NCBI GenBank assembly: GCA_964460755.1
Contig: CAYWQL010000026.1
Coordinates: forward strand, 1 to 20,765
Origin: JAYFNU01 sp964460755
GTDB taxonomy: Bacteria; Bacillota; Clostridia; Oscillospirales; Ruminococcaceae
Length of the DNA: 20,765 nt
Direction: 5' to 3'
A model generated the notes under the pieces. That model saw only the letters and a program-made list of their open reading frames with translations. It did not search any database and was not told the origin of the DNA. The translations under genes were made by a program, and so were the position numbers. Position 1 is the first letter of the stretch. Every line of letters starts with the position of its first letter. This document shows positions 1 to 7,972 of the stretch, one piece after another.

Positions 1-23
1 TTTGCCCTTATAGGGCTTGTGCA

Positions 24-56
24 AACCACGCCTTTTAGGCGTGGTTATGATTTTTT
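24..56 (+). terminator. Hairpin terminator downstream of glnS
   Basis: A perfect 10-bp stem (24-33 with 37-46) closes on a 3-base loop. On the plus strand it is followed, after four bases, by a run of six T. The T run is only on the plus side, so the hairpin best fits the end of a plus-strand transcript entering from outside the window and converging on glnS. It could also help end glnS, whose stop codon lies at 55-57, but there is no U tract in that direction. Confidence 0.5.
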
Positions 57-1713
57 ATTGATTCATTTTCGCCCAAGTGTCCTTGAGGTTTACTATATTG
101 TTGAAGGTGTTTGCCTGTTTTGAATCCTTTATGAAATATCCGTTTCGGACGAACTGGTAACGCTCGTCAGTGGTTGCGTTTTCAAGTGACTTTTCAAGCT
201 TGGCGTTTTCGTATGTCGAGACCGAATCCTTGTTGAGATAGTCGCCAAAGGTTTTGTCTTCAGGCATTTCCGATATTTTTTCAATAGTGAAAAGTCGGTC
301 GTACATATTGACCCTTGCGTCAACGCAGTTTGAAGCGGAGACCCAGTGAATAGTACCTTTGATTTTTCTTCCGTCAGCCGGCATACCATTCGAGGTTTCA
401 AGGTCCGCGGAGCATATGATTTCTTTTACGTCGCCCTTTTCATCGAGAATGAAATCGTCGCACTTGATAATGTAGGCGCTCATTAAGCGAACCTCTTTAC
501 CTGAGGTTAGACGGAAAAATTTCGGCGGAGGAGAAACGAAGAAATCGCTGCGTTCAATATAAAGCTCCTTAGTAAAGGCAACCTTTCTTGTTGAGGAGTT
601 TTCGCTGTTCGGGTTGTTTACAACGTCAAAGTATTCCGTTTTGTCGGCGGGGTAGTTTGAAATCGTGACCTTAACGGGGTCAAGCACAGCCATACGCCTT
701 TCGGCCGTGGCATTCAGCTCGTCGCGAATACAGTGCTCAAGAAGCCCGATATCAACCGTGCTGTCTGCCTTGCTTACGCCCGCGGTTTTTACAAATTCGA
801 TAATTGCGCTGGGAGTATAGCCGCGGCGGCGAAGACCGCATAGTGTTGGCATACGCGGGTCGTCCCATCCATCGACGACGCCGGTTTCAACAAGCTCTCG
901 AAGATAGCGCTTGCTCATAACTGTATAGGTAACGTTAAGACGAGCGAACTCGCGCTGCTTCGGTTTTTGTTTGAAATCAATGTTGTCGACCACCCACTCG
1001 TAAAGGGGGCGGTGGTTTTCAAATTCAATCGAGCAAAGCGAATGGGTGATGCCCTCCAAAGCGTCCTGAATTGGGTGGGCGTAGTCATAAAGGGGATAGA
1101 TGCACCACTTGTCGCCCTGACGATGATGATGGGTGTGAAGTATGCGGTAAATCGCGGGGTCGCGCATATTCATATTTGGACTTGCCATATCTATTTTTGC
1201 GCGAAGTGTATGCGCCCCGTTGGGAAACTCTCCGTTTTTCATACGCTCAAAAAGGTCGAGGTTTTCCTCAACGGTTCGGTTGCGATAGGGGCTTTCCTTT
1301 CCGACTTCGGTAAGGGTTCCGCGATAATCTCGCATTTCGTCCGCCGAAAGGGAGCAAACGTAAGCCTTGCCGTCCTTTATAAGCTGAACGGCAAATTCAT
1401 AGCATTTGTCAAAATAATCCGAGCCGTAAAAAATGCCGCCGGTGGGTTCGGCGCCGAGCCAACGCATATCCTCAAGAATAGACTGAACGTATTCGTCGTC
1501 CTCTTTAACGGGGTTTGTGTCGTCATAACGAAGATTAAAAAGTCCACCGTATTTTTTCGCGGTCATAGAGTTAATCCATATTGCCTTGGCGCTTCCGATA
1601 TGAAGGTAGCCGTTCGGCTCGGGAGGAAAACGGGTATGTATTTCTTTTACTGCACCCTCTTTTAAGTCCTCGTCGATAATTTCGTGGATAAAATTTGTGT
1701 AATTCTCGTCCAT
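55..1713 (-). CDS. glnS: Glutaminyl-tRNA synthetase (GlnRS)
   Basis: This class I aminoacyl-tRNA synthetase joins glutamine to tRNA-Gln using ATP in the cytoplasm. The 552-residue length matches the bacterial GlnRS family (about 550). The HIGH signature appears as HIGS at residues 38-41 inside FPPEPNGYLHIGSAK. The KMSKS loop appears as VMSKR at 265-269, followed by the GlnRS-typical GWDDPRMPT and GLRRRGY. The C-terminal half fits the beta-barrel anticodon-binding domains. The ATG at 1711-1713 is chosen because the protein then aligns from its first residues. The ribosome-binding site AAAGGAA is unusually far away (12 bases), and an out-of-frame ATG at 1719-1721 sits closer to it. The gene follows rnhA-mnmA on the same strand but has its own promoter at 1749-1777. 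Many Gram-positive bacteria instead make Gln-tRNA through Glu-tRNA-Gln and GatCAB, so a full GlnRS is informative about this lineage. Confidence 0.97.
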   Translation of the reverse strand: MDENYTNFIHEIIDEDLKEGAVKEIHTRFPPEPNGYLHIGSAKAIWINSMTAKKYGGLFNLRYDDTNPVKEDDEYVQSILEDMRWLGAEPTGGIFYGSDYFDKCYEFAVQLIKDGKAYVCSLSADEMRDYRGTLTEVGKESPYRNRTVEENLDLFERMKNGEFPNGAHTLRAKIDMASPNMNMRDPAIYRILHTHHHRQGDKWCIYPLYDYAHPIQDALEGITHSLCSIEFENHRPLYEWVVDNIDFKQKPKQREFARLNVTYTVMSKRYLRELVETGVVDGWDDPRMPTLCGLRRRGYTPSAIIEFVKTAGVSKADSTVDIGLLEHCIRDELNATAERRMAVLDPVKVTISNYPADKTEYFDVVNNPNSENSSTRKVAFTKELYIERSDFFVSPPPKFFRLTSGKEVRLMSAYIIKCDDFILDEKGDVKEIICSADLETSNGMPADGRKIKGTIHWVSASNCVDARVNMYDRLFTIEKISEMPEDKTFGDYLNKDSVSTYENAKLEKSLENATTDERYQFVRNGYFIKDSKQANTFNNIVNLKDTWAKMNQ

Positions 1714-1748
1714 AAGAACATTTTGTTCCTTTCAATTCGATAAAAAAT

Positions 1749-1777
1749 ATAATATCATAAATATTAAACGATGTAAA
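1749..1777 (-). promoter_or_regulatory. glnS promoter, extended -10 type
   Basis: On the minus strand TTTACA (1777-1772) and TATTAT (1754-1749) are separated by exactly 17 bases, and a TG one base before the -10 makes it an extended -10. It lies wholly between the mnmA stop and the glnS start, so glnS can be transcribed separately from rnhA-mnmA. Confidence 0.75.
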
Positions 1778-2821
1778 TTATAAACAACGGTCGATTATAC
1801 CGCCGCCGACAAGATATTCGCCGTCATATATAACCGCCGACTGCCCGAGCGCGGGGGCGCGTTGGGGCTCGTCGAAAATAAGCGAAAAGCTGTCGCAACT
1901 AACGTCGCCGATTGTGCATTCGGCAGGCTTCGCCGCGCTTCGCAGCTTAACCGAGTAGTTGTCGCCTGATTTTAGGGTGAATAAAGGATTGATTTTTGCG
2001 TTAATCGCAATTATACCTTTGTTAAATTCTTCGCCGGAATAGCCGAGCGTTATATCTCCGCTTGGAAGAATTTGCTTAATAAAAACAGGCTTGCCAAAGG
2101 TTACGCCAAGCCCGCGCCGCTGACCGACGGTGTAGTGCTCCACACCTAAATGAGGACAGACGGTTTTACCTTCCGGGGAGATAAAATTGCCCTTTTTTCC
2201 GAAAACGCCGCGAGAATTGATGTATTCCGAATAGTTTCCGGACGGAATAAAACAGATTTCCTGACTGTCGGGGGCATTCGCTGAGGCGAGGTTGTCACCT
2301 AACGCGATTTTTCGGACGACGCTTTTTTGAAGAGCTCCAAGAGGAAGAATAAGCCGCGAAAGTTGGCTTTGATTTAAGGAATAGAGCATATAGCTCTGGT
2401 CGCGCTCAAGACTTTCTGATTTTCTTAAAACAAAGGTATTGTCCGTCTGTTCGACTCGTGCATAGTGACCTGTCGCGATATAACGACAGCCGTTTTCGTC
2501 AGCCGCGTCGCACAACGCCTTGAATTTGACCGTGGGATTACATAATACGCAGGGGTTAGGCGTGCGGCCGTCGCAGTATTCTTTACAGAAATATTCGATT
2601 ATATTATTAAATTCCTTTCGCATATCCTTGACTGAGAAGGAAAGCAAAAGAGAGGACGAAACGCTTGAAGCCAGCTCGACGCCCTTTAAGTGCTCGTCGG
2701 ACATAATGAAATAGACGCAGGACACATCGTAACCTTTGTCTTTTAAAAGCTTCGCCGCGACGGTCGAGTCTACGCCGCCGCTCATGGCGACCATTATTTT
2801 GTTATCTGATAAAGCTGCCAT
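1778..2821 (-). CDS. mnmA: tRNA-specific 2-thiouridylase MnmA
   Basis: MnmA uses ATP and a protein persulfide to make 2-thiouridine at wobble position 34 of tRNA-Lys, -Glu and -Gln in the cytoplasm. The PP-loop ATP-pyrophosphatase motif SGGVDS is at residues 14-19. The two cysteines of the mechanism are visible: Cys94 in GRTPNPCVLCN (nucleophile position) and Cys190 in DSQEICFIP (persulfide position). GQRRGLG at about 233-239 is a further family signature. At 347 residues it is slightly shorter than usual (about 355-375), the loss being in the insertion between the ATP motif and the first cysteine. The Asp found in that cysteine motif in E. coli is Cys91 here, a variant I believe occurs in other bacteria. 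The ATG at 2819-2821 has an AAGGA site that overlaps the end of rnhA, which lies 9 bp upstream, so the two genes are probably co-transcribed and translationally coupled. Confidence 0.96.
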   Translation of the reverse strand: MAALSDNKIMVAMSGGVDSTVAAKLLKDKGYDVSCVYFIMSDEHLKGVELASSVSSSLLLSFSVKDMRKEFNNIIEYFCKEYCDGRTPNPCVLCNPTVKFKALCDAADENGCRYIATGHYARVEQTDNTFVLRKSESLERDQSYMLYSLNQSQLSRLILPLGALQKSVVRKIALGDNLASANAPDSQEICFIPSGNYSEYINSRGVFGKKGNFISPEGKTVCPHLGVEHYTVGQRRGLGVTFGKPVFIKQILPSGDITLGYSGEEFNKGIIAINAKINPLFTLKSGDNYSVKLRSAAKPAECTIGDVSCDSFSLIFDEPQRAPALGQSAVIYDGEYLVGGGIIDRCL

Positions 2822-2830
2822 TTTGTATCC

Positions 2831-3268
2831 TTATTTGTGATTTTGATATTCCGCGACGGCAAGGCGGTCACAGCGCTCGTTATATGGGTGCCCGTCGTGC
2901 CCTTTTATCCAAACGAAGCTCACTTCGTGGGTATCAAGAAGCACCAACAGCTTTTTCCAAAGGTCGTCGTTCGGCGGGGTTTTCTTCTGAGAGTTTTTCC
3001 AACCGTTTTTGACCCAGCACTTAAGCCAACCCTTTTCGATAGAGTCGACGATATATTTCGAGTCGCTGTATACCGTAACGTTACAGGGCGCTTTCAACGC
3101 CGAAAGACCGCTTATAACTGCGGTTAGCTCCATACGATTATTTGTTGTGGCGGCTTCAAACCCGGAAAGCTCAAGCTCTCTGTCCGCGTGTGTCAGTATC
3201 GCGCCCCAACCGCCCGGACCGGGGTTGCCCGAACAGGCTCCGTCGGCATACAAATTCACTTGTTTCAA
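2831..3268 (-). CDS. rnhA: Ribonuclease HI
   Basis: RNase HI cuts the RNA strand of RNA-DNA hybrids, removing primers and R-loops. All four catalytic carboxylates are in place: Asp9 (YADGACSGNPGPGGW), Glu47 (NNRMELTA), Asp69 (YSDS) and Asp134 (NERCD), with the conserved His124 in KGHDGHPYN. The basic-protrusion region (WLKCWVKNGWKNS, about 81-93) is present. The length of 145 is typical of the short bacterial type. There is no N-terminal hybrid-binding domain. The start is a TTG (3268-3266) preceded by AAAGGA at about 9 bases. A promoter lies at 3302-3330, and mnmA follows after 9 bp, so rnhA is the first gene of this small operon. It is transcribed divergently from rnj across a 245-base intergenic region. 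Confidence 0.96.
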   Translation of the reverse strand: MKQVNLYADGACSGNPGPGGWGAILTHADRELELSGFEAATTNNRMELTAVISGLSALKAPCNVTVYSDSKYIVDSIEKGWLKCWVKNGWKNSQKKTPPNDDLWKKLLVLLDTHEVSFVWIKGHDGHPYNERCDRLAVAEYQNHK

Positions 3269-3301
3269 TATTTTATATCCTTTAACACTTTTTCAAGGGT
3301 A

Positions 3302-3330
3302 ATTATAACGCGAAAACGACATTTTCACAA
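3302..3330 (-). promoter_or_regulatory. rnhA-mnmA promoter
   Basis: On the minus strand TTGTGA (3330-3325) and TATAAT (3307-3302) are 17 bases apart. The predicted start of transcription is about 30 bases before the TTG start codon of rnhA. The site lies back to back with the rnj promoter at 3359-3388, giving a divergent promoter pair in an AT-rich region. Confidence 0.7.
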
Positions 3331-3358
3331 TAAAAATAAAATATAATATAAATATTAT

Positions 3359-3388
3359 TTGACAATACTACAACAATAAATGTAGAAT
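3359..3388 (+). promoter_or_regulatory. Promoter of the rnj-to-ftsH gene run
   Basis: TTGACA (3359-3364), a perfect sigma-A -35 box, is followed after 18 bases by TAGAAT (3383-3388). Transcription would start near 3395, giving a leader of about 118 bases before the RNase J start codon. It is the only clear promoter at the head of the seven-gene run. Confidence 0.72.
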
Positions 3389-3420
3389 TAGATAAGTTTG
3401 ATTTATGTTTGAATTTTTAT

Positions 3421-3479
3421 GCGAAGAGGTTCTTCGTTTATATATTTAAGAATTAAACCGTTCGCCGATGTCGGCGGAC
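3421..3479 (+). promoter_or_regulatory. Two hairpins in the rnj mRNA leader
   Basis: The leader holds a 6-bp hairpin (22-27 with 31-36 of the 3400s, loop GGT) and a stronger GC-rich one, 3460-3468 with 3471-3479, with one G-U pair. The second ends about 21 bases before the AAGGAG ribosome-binding site at 3501-3506. No known riboswitch is recognised. No U tract follows either hairpin, so neither looks like an attenuator. They could affect RNase access or ribosome loading. Confidence 0.4.
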
Positions 3480-3513
3480 TTAATAATGTATGCAAAAATA
3501 AAGGAGAAAATTT

Positions 3514-5514
3514 TTGGACAACAACGAAAAGAACAATAATAAATTATTGTTCAACAGAATTATTGTTGACGAGCCAGCGAAGAGCGTTTCAAAGGAAAAG
3601 AAGGAAACACCCGCCAACAGCGTCGCAGGCGGCGCAAACAAGAAGAGAAGAAATTACAGAAGAAAAAGCAAGCCTAAAACAGCGGTGGCGATTAATAATG
3701 CCGACAGCAAGAGTGCGAAAACTGAAAAGGCAGAAAACAATCAGCAAAAGAAACCCACAGTAAAGCAAAAGCCGCGCTTGAACCTTCAGAACGACAAAAG
3801 AAAAAAGCAGGAGCCGACGACAGGCGTAAAAATCAACGCGTCAGAGGCTATTCCCAATACGCTCAAAATCATTCCGCTCGGAGGTCTCGGCGAGGTCGGA
3901 AAGAATATGACGGCGTATGAATATGGCAACGATATGTTTATCGTTGACTGCGGACTGAAATTCCCCGACGACGAGCTTTTCGGGGTTGATATCGTTATAC
4001 CCGACTTCACCTATGTGCTTGAAAACCGCGAAAAGCTTCGCGGACTTATTATTACCCACGGGCACGAGGACCATATCGGCGCGATACCGTACTTTATAAA
4101 AGAACTCAACGTTCCCGTTTACGGCACGAACCTTACCATAGGGCTTATTCGTTCAAAGCTTACAGAGCACAAGCTCGAAAGGGTGGCAAAGCTCAACGTC
4201 GTTGAAATCGGCGCGCGGGTTAGATTCGGCTGTATGAGCGTCGAGACAATCGGCGTCAACCACTCTATACCGGGCGCTATGGCGCTTGCTATAACTACCC
4301 CGGTCGGAGTTATCGTCCAAACGGGCGACTTTAAAATTGACTATACTCCGGTATTTGACAAGACGATTGACCTTGCTCGCTTCGGACAGCTCGGAAACGA
4401 AGGAGTTTTAGCGTTATTGTCCGATTCGACAAATGTTGAACGACCGGGCAACAGCGTGTCCGAAAGCAACGTTGGAAATGCGCTTGAAATGCTGTTTTCC
4501 CGCGCTGAGGGCAAACGACTTCTTATCGCGACCTTCGCGTCAAACATACAAAGGGTTCAGCAGATACTCGACCTCGCCAAGCGTCACAACAGAAAGGTTG
4601 CGCTTTCCGGACGAAGCATGGAAAACTACACAAAAATCGCCATGGAGCTTGGTTATCTTACCTTCGACGAGGATATCATCATTGGTATAGACGAGCTTAA
4701 AAATTTCCGTCCGCGTGACGTTATTATCATCACAACGGGAAGTCAGGGAGAGCCGATGTCGGCACTTTCGCGTATGGCGGCGGGAACGCACAAGCAGGTT
4801 TCGATTTCGCGCGACGATATGATTATTATTTCCGCGACGCCCATACCCGGAAACGAAAAGGCGGTCACCAAGATTATAAACGACCTTTTGAAGCTCGGAA
4901 GCGACGTTGTGTACGAATCAATGTATGAAGCGCACGCGTCGGGTCACGCCTGTCAGGACGAATTAAAGCTTATGATGCAGCTTACCAAGCCGAAGTTTTT
5001 TATCCCGGTTCACGGTGAATACAAGCATCTCGTTAAGCATGCCAATCTTGCAAAATCACTCGGAATACCGGAACAGAACGTTATGGTCGCTGATATCGGT
5101 CAGGTTATTGAGCTTAAAAAAGACTCGATTTCCTCCACCAAGACAGTCGCGTCGGGGCGCGTTCTTGTCGACGGGCTTGGTGTAGGAGATGTCGGAAGCG
5201 TCGTGCTTCGCGACAGAAAGCATTTGTCGTCGGACGGTCTTCTCGTCGTTGTCGTATCGATTGATGTGACGACTAAAGAGGTCATTTCTGGCCCTGATAT
5301 TATTTCGCGCGGTTTCGTATATGTTAAGGAATCCGAACAGCTTATCGACGAGGCAAAGCAGTTCGTAAAAGACATTATCGCCGATTACTCTATGCAGGAC
5401 AGGAAAAAGGGGAAAACTGACATTAAGATTAAAATACGCGAAGAGCTCGGAAAGATGATGTATCAGAAAACGATGCGAAACCCGATGATTCTTCCCGTAG
5501 TTATGGAAATCTAA
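3514..5514 (+). CDS. rnj: Ribonuclease J with long basic N-terminal extension
   Basis: RNase J is a 5'-to-3' exonuclease and endonuclease that matures and degrades RNA in Gram-positive bacteria. Residues 116 onward are the conserved enzyme: metallo-beta-lactamase start IPLGGLGEVGKNM (119-132), zinc motif HGHEDH (182-187), GDFKID (271-276), beta-CASP region with SGHA (477-480) and PVHGEY (499-503), and a C-terminal domain ending NPMILPVVMEI. Before it lie about 115 residues rich in Lys, Asn and Ala with no fold I can recognise, probably disordered and able to bind RNA or protein. Most RNase J proteins are about 555 residues; this one is 666. The TTG start at 3514 is supported by AAGGAG 7 bases upstream. 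It is the first gene of the run, 25 bp before gdpP. Whether the organism has a second RNase J cannot be told from this window. Confidence 0.96.
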   Translation: MDNNEKNNNKLLFNRIIVDEPAKSVSKEKKETPANSVAGGANKKRRNYRRKSKPKTAVAINNADSKSAKTEKAENNQQKKPTVKQKPRLNLQNDKRKKQEPTTGVKINASEAIPNTLKIIPLGGLGEVGKNMTAYEYGNDMFIVDCGLKFPDDELFGVDIVIPDFTYVLENREKLRGLIITHGHEDHIGAIPYFIKELNVPVYGTNLTIGLIRSKLTEHKLERVAKLNVVEIGARVRFGCMSVETIGVNHSIPGAMALAITTPVGVIVQTGDFKIDYTPVFDKTIDLARFGQLGNEGVLALLSDSTNVERPGNSVSESNVGNALEMLFSRAEGKRLLIATFASNIQRVQQILDLAKRHNRKVALSGRSMENYTKIAMELGYLTFDEDIIIGIDELKNFRPRDVIIITTGSQGEPMSALSRMAAGTHKQVSISRDDMIIISATPIPGNEKAVTKIINDLLKLGSDVVYESMYEAHASGHACQDELKLMMQLTKPKFFIPVHGEYKHLVKHANLAKSLGIPEQNVMVADIGQVIELKKDSISSTKTVASGRVLVDGLGVGDVGSVVLRDRKHLSSDGLLVVVVSIDVTTKEVISGPDIISRGFVYVKESEQLIDEAKQFVKDIIADYSMQDRKKGKTDIKIKIREELGKMMYQKTMRNPMILPVVMEI

Positions 5515-5539
5515 AACATTTTGGAACGGATTTGACTTT

Positions 5540-7522
5540 ATGAAAAGAAACGTAACTTCAATTATAGCTTGGTTAATCCTTGCCGTTTGCTTTGTCGGGC
5601 TTACGGTAATGATGTATTTTGTCAATCCGACGATGTTTTTAATATCGCTTTTTTTGACGATTGCCATTCTTATGGTTTTCGTAATACGCATACTTCAAAT
5701 ACGGCGCACAGTAGCGAAGCTTATGACAGGGCTTGGCACAACAAACAATTCCGCGACCCAGAGTATGCTTACCTATATGGAAATGCCAGCACTCATAACC
5801 GATGCGAACAACTGTGTTTTGTGGTACAACGACCGGTTTAAAACGACAATTCTTGAGGGTGAGGATATTCTTCTTGAAAGCGTACACACGGTAATTCCCG
5901 AGTTCGATGTGGCGGTTTGTCAGAATGAGAAGGGATGCGGTTACACCGTTGCTGATAATCATTACAACGTATTTTCCAGCAGTATTACGCAAGGAAACAA
6001 TGTTCTTTATATTTCGCTGTTCGCCCGCGACACCAATCAGCATCGCGACGCGGTTTTATATAAGAAAACCCGACCGTCGGTGCTTGTTTGTACGATTGAT
6101 AACTACGATGAGCTCGGAAGCGATTCGCGCGAAAGCGAGCGTGCCGAGGTTATGACCGAAGTTTACAGAATTATGGAAAACTTTATCAACAGCACCAACG
6201 GTATTTTTGCGCGGCTTTCAAATCGCAATTTTCTTGCAATAATTGAAGAACAGCACATTGAGTCGGTTATCGAAAACCGTTTTTCAATTCTCGACGAAAT
6301 AAGGAATATACCCACTGAAACGATACCGGCGACAATGTCCATCGGAATCGGGCGCGGCGCGAAAACGCTTTATGAAAACAATATTCTTGCGCGTCAGGCA
6401 CTTGATATGGCGCTTGGGCGCGGCGGTGACCAAGCGGCGATGAAGACTCGCAACGGTTATGAGTTTTTCGGCGGAGAAACGAGAGGGGTCGAAAAGAGAA
6501 ACAAGGTTAAGTCGCGCATTGTCGCGTCGGCGCTTTGCGACCTAATCGGAAACAGCGCGAACGTAGTCATTATGGGACACAAAAATTCCGACCTCGACTC
6601 GCTCGGCTCGTCTATGGGGCTTGCGAGAATTGCTTCGATTTGCGGCAAAAAGGTTAAGGTTGTTTTGGACGCGAAGGCGACTATGGCTCGAGCGTATTAT
6701 GAAAAGCTCGTTAAAAGCGGATATGGCGAAATATTTGTAACGCCGAACGAGGCGAGAGATTTCGTGAATGATAAGACGCTTTTGATTATCGTCGACTGTC
6801 ACGTTCCTGTGCTTACCGAAAACGCCGAGCTTATACATAATACGCAGAATATTGTGCTAATCGACCATCACCGTAAGATGGTAGGATTTATTGAAAATTC
6901 CGTTTTGTCCTATCATGAGCCGTATTCCTCGTCGTGCAGCGAGCTCGTGTCCGAGCTTATTCAGCATATTGAAACGTCGGAGGACAAGCCGACGAAAATA
7001 GAGGTCGAGGGAATGCTTGCGGGAATTATGCTCGACACGAGAGACTTTTCGGTGCGCACGGGTGTTCGCACCTTCGAGGCGGCAAGCTATCTTAGACGTC
7101 TTGGCGCCGACCCGATTGAGGCGCGCCTTATGTTCGCGACAGACCTTGACACATATAAGCACAAGTCGGAGCTCGTTTCAGCCGCTAAGATATATCGCGG
7201 CTGCGCCGTTGTCATAACCGATACACTGCCTGAAAATATGCGGGTGGTTGTGCCGCAGGCGGCGGACGATTTACTTAATATCGAGGGAATTTCCGCTTCG
7301 CTCGTCGCGGTAAAAACGTCGAACGCGGTGCATATTTCCTCCCGCTCGCTCGGCGTGTTTAACGTTCAGCTCATTATGGAGTATCTTGGCGGGGGAGGAC
7401 ACCAGACAATGGCCGGCGTTCAGCTTCCCGACACAGAGATTTCCGATATAGAGCGCCTTATACATGAGGCGATTGACCATTATCTTGACGCAAAACAAAC
7501 AAGTAAGGAGATAAACGAATGA
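5540..7522 (+). CDS. gdpP: Cyclic-di-AMP phosphodiesterase GdpP
   Basis: GdpP is a membrane enzyme that hydrolyses cyclic di-AMP to pApA, setting the level of this messenger for potassium and osmotic balance and wall stress. Two membrane segments (about 8-28 and 31-52) are followed by a PAS-like domain (about 75-165), a degenerate GGDEF domain (about 178-310) without a GGDEF motif, and the DHH-DHHA1 phosphodiesterase module. Catalytic motifs are GHKNSDLDS (346-354), VDCH (418-421), IDHH (441-444) and GGGGH (617-621). The 660-residue length and the domain order match B. subtilis GdpP. The ATG at 5540 has only a weak upstream GGA. The stop codon overlaps the rplI start in the form ATGA, indicating translational coupling. 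The order gdpP-rplI-dnaB is widely conserved in Firmicutes. Confidence 0.96.
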   Translation: MKRNVTSIIAWLILAVCFVGLTVMMYFVNPTMFLISLFLTIAILMVFVIRILQIRRTVAKLMTGLGTTNNSATQSMLTYMEMPALITDANNCVLWYNDRFKTTILEGEDILLESVHTVIPEFDVAVCQNEKGCGYTVADNHYNVFSSSITQGNNVLYISLFARDTNQHRDAVLYKKTRPSVLVCTIDNYDELGSDSRESERAEVMTEVYRIMENFINSTNGIFARLSNRNFLAIIEEQHIESVIENRFSILDEIRNIPTETIPATMSIGIGRGAKTLYENNILARQALDMALGRGGDQAAMKTRNGYEFFGGETRGVEKRNKVKSRIVASALCDLIGNSANVVIMGHKNSDLDSLGSSMGLARIASICGKKVKVVLDAKATMARAYYEKLVKSGYGEIFVTPNEARDFVNDKTLLIIVDCHVPVLTENAELIHNTQNIVLIDHHRKMVGFIENSVLSYHEPYSSSCSELVSELIQHIETSEDKPTKIEVEGMLAGIMLDTRDFSVRTGVRTFEAASYLRRLGADPIEARLMFATDLDTYKHKSELVSAAKIYRGCAVVITDTLPENMRVVVPQAADDLLNIEGISASLVAVKTSNAVHISSRSLGVFNVQLIMEYLGGGGHQTMAGVQLPDTEISDIERLIHEAIDHYLDAKQTSKEINE

Positions 7523-7962
7523 AGGTAGTATTGTTACAGGACATAAAGGGCTCAGGAAAAAAGGACGAGCTTATCGAGGTTTCTGACGGATACGCGAGAA
7601 ACTTTCTTTTTCCGCGCAAGCTTGCGAGGGAAGCGACTAACAGCGCGATAAACGAGCTTAATTCCAAGAACGACGCGAAGGAGTATCGCAAGGAGGTCGA
7701 GCTCGACAATGCCAAGGAAATCGCCGCTAAGATTGACGGGCAAAGGTTTGTGATTAACGCCAAGGCGGGCTCCGGAGACAGACTTTTCGGCTCGGTTACG
7801 GCAAAGGAAATCGCGAAGGTTGCCTCAGAAAAAGCGGGCGTTGAAATCGACAAAAGAAAAATTATTCTCGACAAGGAAATTAAGGCGTTCGGGACATACG
7901 AGATTGCCGTAAAAATCGTTCAGGGCGTAAATGCGACAATAACGATTGAGGTTTGCGAATAA
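7519..7962 (+). CDS. rplI: Large-subunit ribosomal protein bL9
   Basis: bL9 binds 23S rRNA near the L1 stalk and helps maintain reading-frame fidelity. The N-terminal domain signature KVVLLQDIKGSGKK followed by GYARNFLFPRKLA (residues 24-36) is diagnostic. A long connecting helix (about 40-75) leads to the C-terminal RNA-binding domain. At 147 residues it has the usual length. The ATG overlaps the gdpP stop by 4 bases, with AAGGAG at about 8 bases upstream inside gdpP. The gap to dnaB is 10 bases and contains the dnaB ribosome-binding site. Confidence 0.98.
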   Translation: MKVVLLQDIKGSGKKDELIEVSDGYARNFLFPRKLAREATNSAINELNSKNDAKEYRKEVELDNAKEIAAKIDGQRFVINAKAGSGDRLFGSVTAKEIAKVASEKAGVEIDKRKIILDKEIKAFGTYEIAVKIVQGVNATITIEVCE

Positions 7963-7972
7963 AGGAGAAATT

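Noticed and set aside
967..1665. A 232-codon plus-strand open frame opposite glnS
   Set aside because: It is antisense to strongly conserved GlnRS sequence, has no ribosome-binding site or recognisable motif, and arises from codon bias.
5056..5691. A 211-codon minus-strand open frame spanning the rnj/gdpP junction
   Set aside because: It overlaps two well-supported genes on the other strand and shows no family features.
7946..7972. Longer dnaB starting at TTG inside rplI
   Set aside because: It adds nine unconserved residues. The ATG at 7973 has AAAGGAG 5 bases upstream.
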